Shown here: positions 1 through 7,900 of the stretch, piece after piece
How the letters are laid out: every line of letters begins with the position of its first letter
Position numbering within the stretch: the first letter of the stretch is position 1
Source of the DNA: DASZBX01 sp035943635
GTDB lineage: Bacteria > Actinomycetota > Actinomycetes > Streptomycetales > Catenulisporaceae
Assembly (NCBI GenBank): GCA_035943635.1
Contig: DASZBX010000010.1
Span: 1-9,654, forward strand
Direction: 5' to 3'
Length of the DNA: 9,654 nt
Notes under the pieces: model-generated
Seen by the model: the letters and a program-made list of their open reading frames with translations, nothing else
The model's database searches: none
What the model was told of the DNA's origin: nothing
Position numbers and translations under genes: made by a program

Positions 1-135
1 CAAAGACCAGTCCAGGTAAGGAGAAAGCGCCTGCTCGCACTCGGCCAGACGCGCGGCGAACACCGGACTGGTCTCGGCCAGCTCCCGGCCCATGCCAACC
101 CACTGCGAACCCTGACCCGGGAACACGAACGCGAC
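1..135 (-). other. Start of acyltransferase domain (cut by window edge)
   Basis: Begins with VAFVFPGQGSQWVGMGREL and runs to SPYLDWSL at base 1. Only about 45 residues are present, upstream of the catalytic serine, so substrate specificity is unknown. The DNA closely resembles the same part of the preceding module's AT. Confidence 0.9.
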
Positions 136-1884
136 CCGGCCCCGGACCCCGCCGGCCGGAACGACTCCGGTGACGGCGCCCGCCGCGGGCTGTCCGGCGG
201 CCACGGCGGCCGTCCCGGCCAGCAGTTCGCTGCGATCCCGGCCGACGACCACGGCGCGGTGTTCGAACACTGTCCGGGTGGTGATCAGGGACCAGGCAAC
301 GTCGGCGGGATCGAGCTCGGGGCGGGCGGTGACGTGCTCGCCCAGGCGCCCGGCCTGCGCGGCCAGGCCGGCGGTGCTGCGGGCGTAGACCAGCCAGGCC
401 GGGACGGACCCGGTCAGCACCGGCAGGCCCGCGGCCGCCTGGTTCGGGCCGGCGCCCTCGGTGGCCGGGTCGTCCGGGTCCGCGTCGGAGTCGGCCTGGT
501 CGGAGACCGCGGGGGCCTCTTCGATGATGGCGTGCACGTTGGTGCCGCTGACGCCGAACGCCGACACGCCCGCGCGCCGGGGGCGCCCGTTGGCCGGCCA
601 GGCGACCGGCTCGTGCAGCAGCTTGACCTCGCCCGAGGACCAGTCCACGTGCGGGCTGGGCTCTTCGGCGTGCAGGGTGCGCGGCAACTCCTGGTGTTGC
701 AAAGCCAGGACCAGCTTGATGATTCCGGCCACGCCGGCCGCGGTCTGGGTGTGGCCGATGTTGGACTTGACCGAGCCGAGCCACAGCGGGCTGTCGCCCT
801 CGCGGTCCTGGCCGTAGGTGGCCAGCAGGGCTTGGGCCTCGATCGGGTCGCCCAGGACCGTGCCGGTGCCGTGCGCTTCGACCGCGTCGACCTGGTCCGC
901 GCGCAGACCGGCGTTCGCCAGGGCGCTGCGGATCACCTTCTGCTGCGAGGGGCCGTTGGGGGCGGTGATGCCGTTGCTCGCGCCGTCCTGGTTCATCGCG
1001 CTGCCCGCGATCACGGCCAGCACGGTGTGTCCGGCCCGGTGTGCGTCGGAAAGGCGTTCCAGGACGAGCATTCCGGCGCCCTCGCCCCAGCCGATCCCGT
1101 CGGCGTCGGCCGCGAACGCCTTGCAGCGCCCGTCGAAGGCCAGGCCCTGCTGCCGGGAGAACTCGGCGAACGCGCCGGGCGTGGACATCACGGCCACGCC
1201 GCCGGCCATCGCCATCGAGCACTCGCGCGAGCGCAGCGCCTGGCAGGCCAGGTGCACGGCGACCAGCGCGGACGAGCACGCGGTGTCGACCGTGACCGCC
1301 GGGCCCTCCAGGCCGAGGGTGTAGGACACCCGGCCGGAGATCACGGACGTCAGGCTGCCGATCATCAGGTAGCCCTCGGAGCCGCCCTCCTCGGCCAGGC
1401 CGTGGCCGTAGGCGCCGAACCCGGCCCCGGCGAACACGCCGGTCGCGGTGCCCTTGAGCGACATCGGGTCGATCCCGGCCCGTTCCAGCGCCTCCCACGC
1501 GGTCTCCAGCAGCAGGCGCTGCTGCGGATCCATGGTCAGCGCCTCGCGCGGGCTGATCCCGAAGAACAACGGGTCGAAGTCGGCCGCGTCGTAGATGAAG
1601 CCGCCGACCCGGGTGGTGGACGCGTCCTCGTCCAGGCCCGCGTACATGCCCTCCGGGTCCCAGCCCCGGTCCGACGGGAACCCGGAGATCGCGTCGGTCC
1701 CGGCCCGCATCAGCTGCCAGAAGTCCTCCGGCTCGCGCACCCCGCCCGGGAACCGGCAGCCCATGCCGACGATCGCGATCGGCTCGCGGTCCCGGTCCCG
1801 AAGCCTCTTGCGGGTACGGCGCAGCGTGGTGGTTACCTGCTTGAGGTAATCACGGAGCTTGTCCTCGTTCTCTACCGCGGTCAT
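1..1884 (-). CDS. Type I modular polyketide synthase, 3'-partial (docking-KS-AT...)
   Basis: The next PKS protein of the assembly line, which should accept the chain from the preceding protein and elongate it. 628 residues are visible from ATG 1884-1882, and the frame is still open at base 1. An in-frame TAG (1893-1891) lies three codons upstream, so only this ATG or a TTG at 1890 can be the start; the ATG has an AGGGG nine bases ahead. Order: basic coiled-coil docking domain (residues 1-33), KS (34-458; Cys203 in DTACSS, His338 in VEAHGTGT, His378 in KSNIGH), KS-AT linker (459-582), and AT start with FVFPGQGS at about 584-591. The KS has the full Cys-His-His set and keeps the usual FFGISPREA and GWGEGAG blocks. 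AT substrate choice cannot be read because the active-site serine and the YASH/HAFH region are beyond the window. Same strand and a 29-base gap imply co-transcription with the upstream PKS gene. Confidence 0.98.
   Translation of the reverse strand, partial: MTAVENEDKLRDYLKQVTTTLRRTRKRLRDRDREPIAIVGMGCRFPGGVREPEDFWQLMRAGTDAISGFPSDRGWDPEGMYAGLDEDASTTRVGGFIYDAADFDPLFFGISPREALTMDPQQRLLLETAWEALERAGIDPMSLKGTATGVFAGAGFGAYGHGLAEEGGSEGYLMIGSLTSVISGRVSYTLGLEGPAVTVDTACSSALVAVHLACQALRSRECSMAMAGGVAVMSTPGAFAEFSRQQGLAFDGRCKAFAADADGIGWGEGAGMLVLERLSDAHRAGHTVLAVIAGSAMNQDGASNGITAPNGPSQQKVIRSALANAGLRADQVDAVEAHGTGTVLGDPIEAQALLATYGQDREGDSPLWLGSVKSNIGHTQTAAGVAGIIKLVLALQHQELPRTLHAEEPSPHVDWSSGEVKLLHEPVAWPANGRPRRAGVSAFGVSGTNVHAIIEEAPAVSDQADSDADPDDPATEGAGPNQAAAGLPVLTGSVPAWLVYARSTAGLAAQAGRLGEHVTARPELDPADVAWSLITTRTVFEHRAVVVGRDRSELLAGTAAVAAGQPAAGAVTGVVPAGGVRGRVAFVFPGQGSQWVGMGRELAETSPVFAARLAECEQALSPYLDWSL
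511..1785 (-). other. Ketosynthase domain of the downstream PKS
   Basis: Runs from EPIAIVGMGCRFPGG to HAIIEEAP, about 425 residues. Catalytic Cys is at 1278-1276 in DTACSS, first His at 873-871 in VEAHGTGT, and second His at 753-751 in KSNIGH. All conserved blocks are of standard form (FFGISPREA, GWGEGAG). It takes the chain from the last ACP of the upstream protein. Confidence 0.97.
1786..1884 (-). other. N-terminal coiled-coil docking domain
   Basis: The first 33 residues of the downstream PKS (beginning MTAVENEDKLRDYLKQV) precede the KS. They form a basic amphipathic helix with spaced Leu/Val and a run of Arg/Lys (TLRRTRKRLRDRDRE). This is the usual form of DEBS-like N-terminal docking coiled coils and is complementary in charge to the acidic tail of the upstream protein. 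Confidence 0.9.
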
Positions 1885-1913
1885 GTTCAACTACCCCTAA
1901 GAAGTTTCGTGAT
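1885..1913 (-). promoter_or_regulatory. Intergenic gap with weak ribosome binding site
   Basis: The 29 bases between the upstream TGA and the downstream ATG are AT-richer than the genes. On the coding strand they contain AGGGG (1898-1894), nine bases before ATG, a modest Shine-Dalgarno match. There is no hairpin long enough for a terminator and no room for a convincing promoter. The two PKS genes are therefore probably one transcript. The in-frame TAG at 1893-1891 fixes the downstream start. Confidence 0.7.
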
Positions 1914-4900
1914 TCAGTCGAAGTCGGCGGCACGGAGTTCTTCGTCGACGAAGTCGAACATCTCGTCGTCGGTCGCCGACTCGAGTTCCTGATCGGTCCC
2001 CGGGTGGTCAGCGTCGTTCTGGGCGCGCAGATCCCGGCCGAGCGAGTCGAGCCGGGAGGTGAGGTCGAAGCGCTCCTCGCTGTTCCAGCCGGCCCGGGAC
2101 AGGACCGCCTGGAGTTTCTTCAGCTCCGCCAGCGCGAGCGCGTAGTCGGATTGCTCGTTCACGGCCCGGGACCGGACGAAGCCGGCCAGCACCGCGGGCG
2201 TGGGATAGTCGAAGACCAGCGTCGCGGGCAGTTTCAGCCCGGTCGCCGCGTTCAGCCGGGTGCGCAGGTCGACCGCGGTCAGCGAGTCGAACCCGAGGTC
2301 CTTGAAGGCCCGGTCGGCCGGGACCGCGTCCGCGGAGCCGTAGCCGAGCACGGCGGCGGCCTCGGCCCGGACCAGGTCGGTCAGCAGCCGGTCCTGTTCG
2401 GCCCGGCTCAGACCTTCCAGTTGCCGGCTGAGCGCGGTGGCGCCGGGTTCGGCGCCGTCGGCGGAGGCCTGTTCGGCCAGGGCCTGCCGGGCTTCGGGCA
2501 GGTCGGCCAGCAGCGGGCTGGGGCGCTGCGCGGTGAACACCGGCGCGAACTGCTCCCAGTCGATGTCGGAGACCGCGACCATGCTCTCCCCGGCGTCCAG
2601 GACCGCGGCGAGGGCGCCGACGGCGACCACCGGGTCCATCTCGCGCACGCCGAGCCGTTGCAGCACCTGCCCGGCCACGCCCTCGCCCATCCCGCCGCCG
2701 CCCCACAGGCCCCAGGCGACCGAGGTGCCGGCCAGGCCGCGGGCCCGGCGGTCCTCGACCAGGGCGTCCAGGGCGCCGTTGGCGGCCGCGTAGCCGGAGA
2801 GCCGGCCGCTGCCCCAGGCCGCGGCGCCGGAGGAGAAGACCACGAACGCGTCCAGTTCCTTGTCCGCGGTCAGCTCGTCCAGGTGGGCCGCGCCGCCGGC
2901 CTTGGCCTGGAGCGAGGTGGTCAGGTCGCCGAGCACCATCTCGGCGACCGGGCTGCCGATGCCGGCCCCGGCCGCGTGCAGGACCGAGCTCAGGGCCGGG
3001 CCGTGCGCGTCGATCCAGGCCAGCAGGCCGGCGGTCTGGGCCCGGTCGCCGACGTCACCTGCGAGCACGGTCACCGCCGTGCCGGCCGCGGCCACCTCGG
3101 CGGCCAGGGCCGCGGCGCCCGGGGCGCCGGGTCCGGACCGGCTGGAGAGCACGATCTGCGCGGTGTCGCGCCCGGTCAGCCAGCGGGAGACGTGCCCGCC
3201 GACGCCGCCGGTGCCGCCGGTGATCAGGACACTGCCGCGCGGCGTCCAAGGCCGCCCGGCCGCGGCCGGGCGCGGCGCGCGGACCAGGCGGCGGCCGAGC
3301 ACCCCGCCCGAGCGGACCGCGACCTGGTCCTCGCCGCACCCGGCCAGGACCGCGACCAGCCGGTCCGCGGTGCGTGCGTCCCAGGCCGGGGGCAGGTCGA
3401 TCAGGCCGCCGACCCGGGTGTGGTGTTCCAGGGCGGCGATCCGGCCGAACGCCCAGGACTGCGCGGGCGCCTGGCTGGCCGGTACCTCGCCGGGCAGCGC
3501 GGCGACCGCGGCCGAGCTGAGCAGCCAGAGCGGCGCCTCGATCCCGGCGTCGCCCAGGGCCTGGACCAGGCCCATCGTGCCGGCCAGGCCTCGGGGCACG
3601 ACCGGGGAGGCGTCCAGCGGCGCGACGTCCGCGGCGAGCAGGGAGACGATCCCGGACGCGGGCAGGCCGCCCCCGGACTCGTCCAGGGCGTGGGTGATCC
3701 GGGCGCGCAGGGCCTCGCGGTCCAGGGCGTCCGGGGCGATCTCGACGGTCAGCACCTCGGCGCCGCGGTCGGCCAGGGCCTGCGCGGTCGCGATGGTCAG
3801 GGCCGCGTGCGCCGGTCCGGCCGGGGTGACCAGCAGCCAGGTGCCGACCAGGGTCGCGGCGGCCGGTTCGGGGACCTGGGTCCAGGTGATCCGGTAGCGC
3901 CAGTCGGCCGAGGCGGACTCGCCGCGTTCGCGCCGGCGCCAGGCGGCCAGCGCGGGCAGCACCTCGCCGAGGCGGCCGCCGTCCACGGCCAGGGTCTCGG
4001 TCAGGGCGCCGAGGTCGCCGCCGGTGACCGCGTCCCAGAACGCGCTCTCCGCCTCGGTACTCGCCGCGCCGCCGGTGCGGCGGGCGGCCGGGGCCGGCTT
4101 GGGCCAGTACCGCTGTTTCTGGAACGCGTACGTCGGCAGCCCGACGCGTTGCCCGGCCGGCAGCACCGCGGCCCAGTCCACGGCGACGCCGCGCACGTGT
4201 GCCTCGGCCAGGGAGGCGAGCAAGCGGGCCGGGCCGCCGTCGTCCCGGCGCAGCGTTCCGCAGACCACCGGAGCCGTGCGGGTCGGCGCGGATTCCTCGG
4301 CGGGGGCCAGGTTTTCGAGGGTGTCGAGGATCGCCGCGGTCAGGACCGGGTGCGCGGAGGTCTCGATGAAGACTCCGTAGCCGGCCCGGCCGAGCACCTC
4401 GGTGGCGCGGGCGAACTCGACGGTCGCGCGCAGGCTGCCGTACCAGTACCCTGCGTCCATCTCCGGGCCCTGGAGGAACTCGCCGGTCATCGCCGACACC
4501 ATCGGGACCAGGCCCGGCTGCGGGGCGACCGCGGCCAGCAGGGCGAGGATCTCCTCGCGCAGTTCGTCGACCTGCGGGCCGTGCGAGGCGTAGTCCACCG
4601 GGAGCATCCGGGCCCTGATACCGTCCTGCTCGCAGGCGGCGAGCATCTCGGCCAGGGCCTGCGGGTCACCCGAGACGACGGTCGCGCCGGGGCCGTTGAC
4701 CGCGGCGACCGAGACCCGTTCGCCCCAGCCGGCCACCCGGGTCCTGACCGCGTCGGCGGGCTCGGCCAGCGAGAGCATCCCGCCGCGGCCGGACAGCGCG
4801 ATCAGCGCCTTGCTGCGCAGGGCGACGACCTTCGCGGCGTCGTCCAAGGTCAGGATCCCGGCGACCACGGCCGCCGCGATTTCGCCCTGGCTGTGGCCGA

Positions 4901-7900
4901 CCACGGCGTCCGGGATCACTCCGGCGGACTGCCAGACCGCGGCCAGGGACACCATCACGGCCCAGAGCACCGGTTGGACGACGTCGACCCGGTCGAACCC
5001 GGGAGCGCCCTCGCCGCCGGCCAGCACTTCGGCCAAAGACCAGTCCACGTAAGGAGATAGCGCCTGCTCGCAGTCGGCCAGGCGCGCGGCGAAGACCGGT
5101 GAGGACTGCGCCAGCTCCCGGCCCATGCCGGCCCACTGCGAACCTTGGCCGGGGAAGACGAACACCACCGGCGCGGTCGGGCCGGCCGCGCCGCTCACCA
5201 AGGCCGCGGACGGATTTCCGCTGGCCAGGGCCGACAATCCGGCGAGCAGGTCGTCGGCGGTGTCGCCGCTCAGGACGGCCCGGTGTTCGAACAGCGAGCG
5301 GGTGGTGGCCAGGGACCAGCCGACGTCGATCGGGCGCAGTTCCGGGTGGGCGGACACGTGGTCGGCCAGGCGGGCGGCCTGGGCGCGCAGCCCGGCCGGG
5401 TTCTGCGCGGACACCAGCCAGGAGGTGGTCCCGCCGGTCAGGACGGACTGCTCCCGGCCGGCCGGGTCTCCGCCCGGGAAGCTCCCGGGGCCGTCGGCGG
5501 GTCCGCCGTCGAAGTCCTGGTCCGGGTCGGCCGGGGCCTCTTCGAGGATGATGTGGGCGTTGGTGCCGCTGATCCCGAAGGCCGAGACGCCGGTGCGCCG
5601 GGGTCGGCCGTTGGGCTTCCACGGGACCGGTTCGGTGAGCAGCTGCACGTCGCCGGTGGTCCAGTCGACGTGCGGGGACGCGACGTCGGCGTGCAGGGTG
5701 GCCGGGAGCAGGTTGTTCTGCAGGGCCAGGACCATCTTGATGATCCCGGCGGCGCCCGCGGCCTGCTGGGCGTGACCGATGTTGCTCTTGACCGAGCCGA
5801 GCCAGAGCGGGCGGCCTTCGTGGCGGTCCTGGCCGTAGGTGGCCAGGATGGCCTGGGCCTCGATCGGGTCGCCGAGCTTGGTGCCGGTGCCGTGGCCTTC
5901 GACGGCGTCGACGTCGCGCGGCTGGAGTCCGGCGTTGGTCAGGGCGGCGTGGATCACCCGCTGCTGCGACGGGCCGTTCGGGGCGGACAGGCCGTTGGAG
6001 GCGCCGTCCTGGTTCACGGCGCTGCCCGCGACCATCGCCAGGACCGTGTGGCCGTTGCGCCGGGCATCGGAGAGACGTTCGAGCACGATCATCCCGGCGC
6101 CCTCGGACAGGCCCATGCCGTCGGCCTCGGCGGAGAACGCCTTGCAGCGGCCGTCCGCGGCGAGCGCGCCCTGCTGGGAGAACCCGACGAACTCGGCCGG
6201 GTCCGTGATCACCATGACACCACCGGCGAGCGCGAGGTCGCATTCACCAGCGCGCAGGGCCTGCGCGGCCAGGTGCAGCGAAACCAGTGCCGAGGAACAG
6301 GCCGTGTCGACGGTGACCGCCGGGCCTTCGAGACCGAGCGTGTAGGAGATCCGGCCGGAGATCACGCTCGTGACGTTCCCGGTGATCAGATGGCCGGCCG
6401 ATTCCTCGTCGAACCCGGCCTGTCCGGCGTACCCGGAGGATGCGGCGCCGGCGAACACTCCGGTCAGCGAGCCGCGCAGCGAGACCGGGTCGAGTCCGGC
6501 GTTCTCCATGGCCTCCCAGGCGGTTTCCAGCAGGAGCCGCTGCTGCGGGTCCATCGCCAGGGCTTCGCGCGGGCTGATCCGGAAGAACGCCGGGTCGAAG
6601 TCGGCCGCCCCGGCCACGAACCCGCCCTCCCGGGTGACCGAGGAGGAGGCCGAGCCGGGGGCGGAGTCGACCAGGCCGGCCAGGTCCCAGCCGCGGTCGG
6701 CCGGGAAGCCGCCGATCGCGTCGCCGCCGGAGGCCAGCAGTTCCCACAGCGCCTCGGGGCTGTCCACGCCGCCGGGGTACCGGCAGCCCATGCCGACGAT
6801 CACCACCGGGTCGGCGGCCGAGACCGGGGTGACCCGCGAGACCGAGGACGCAGAGTGCTGCGTTCCCATCAGCTGGGTCACGATCTGCCGGGCCAGCGCC
6901 ACCGGGGACGGGTAGTCGAACACGACCGTGGACGGCAGCTGCAGGCCGGTGGCCTGGTTCAGCCGGGCCCGCAGGTCGACCGCGGTCAGCGAGTCGAAGC
7001 CCATCTCGCGGAAGGCCCGGGCCGGGTCGACCGCGTCGGCCGAGGCGTGCCCGAGAACGGCCGCGGCGTGGCCGCCGACCAGGTCGGTGACGATCCGCTC
7101 GCGCTGCGCCGGGGACACCCCGACCAGGCGTTCGAGCAGCGCCGCGCCGTCGCCCGAGGCCACCGCGGCGGCCGCGGAGACGGCGGCGTCGACCTGGCGG
7201 GCCTGCGGGATCTCGTCCAGCAGCCGCCAGGAGCGGGCCGCGTTGAAGACCGCGGAGAAGCGCGGCCAGTCCACGTCGGCGACCGACAGCGCGGTCTCCT
7301 TGTCGGCGAGCACCTGGCCGAGCACGGTCAGCGCCCGGTCCGGGTCGAGCAGGCGCAATCCCTGGCGGCGCAGGCGTTCGGGCACCAGGCTCTGCGGCCG
7401 GTCGTCGGCGGGACGGCCGGCCGAGTCGTCGAAGCGGCCGCCGGAGGCCCACACGCCCCAGGCCACCGAGATCCCGGCCAGGCCGCGGGCCCGGCGGTTC
7501 TCGGCCAGGGCGTCCAGATGCGCGTTGGCCGCGGCGTAGGTGGCGTGCTCGCCGACGCCCCAGGTCGCGGAGATCGAGGAGAACAGGATGAACGCGTCCA
7601 GGTTCAGGTCCGCGGTCAGTTCGTCCAGGTGGGTCGCGCCGCCGACCTTGGCGCCCAGGGCCAGGGCCAGGTCGTCGACGCCGGTCACGTCCACGTCCTT
7701 GAGTTCCACCGCGACCGCGGCGTGGATCACCGCGGACAGCGGCGGGGCGACGGTCGGGATCCAGTCGAGCAGCCCGGCCAGGGCGGCGCGGTCCACGACG
7801 TCGCAGGCGACCATCGTGACGGCGGAGCCGGACTCGGCCAGCAGTGCGGCGAGCATCGCGGCGCCGGGTGTGCCCGGGCCGCGGCGGCTGACCAGGACCG

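Noticed and set aside
259..1992. Long open frame on the plus strand (577 codons)
   Set aside because: Antisense to the KS and docking regions. Its protein is a low-complexity Gly/Ala/Arg/Asp mix without any recognisable domain, as expected opposite GC-rich coding DNA where stop codons are rare.
1917..2150. Possible thioesterase or release domain after the last ACP
   Set aside because: Only about 78 residues follow the ACP, with no GxSxG motif. The helices and acidic tail fit a docking domain.
2004..5060. Long open frame on the plus strand (1018 codons)
   Set aside because: Lies wholly opposite ACP, KR and AT domains whose catalytic motifs are intact on the minus strand. The translated sequence is compositional noise.
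5535..6812. KS of the complete module as a decarboxylating KSQ or inactive KS
   Set aside because: The nucleophile is Cys in DTACSS, and both His residues are present, so the substitutions seen do not touch the catalytic set.
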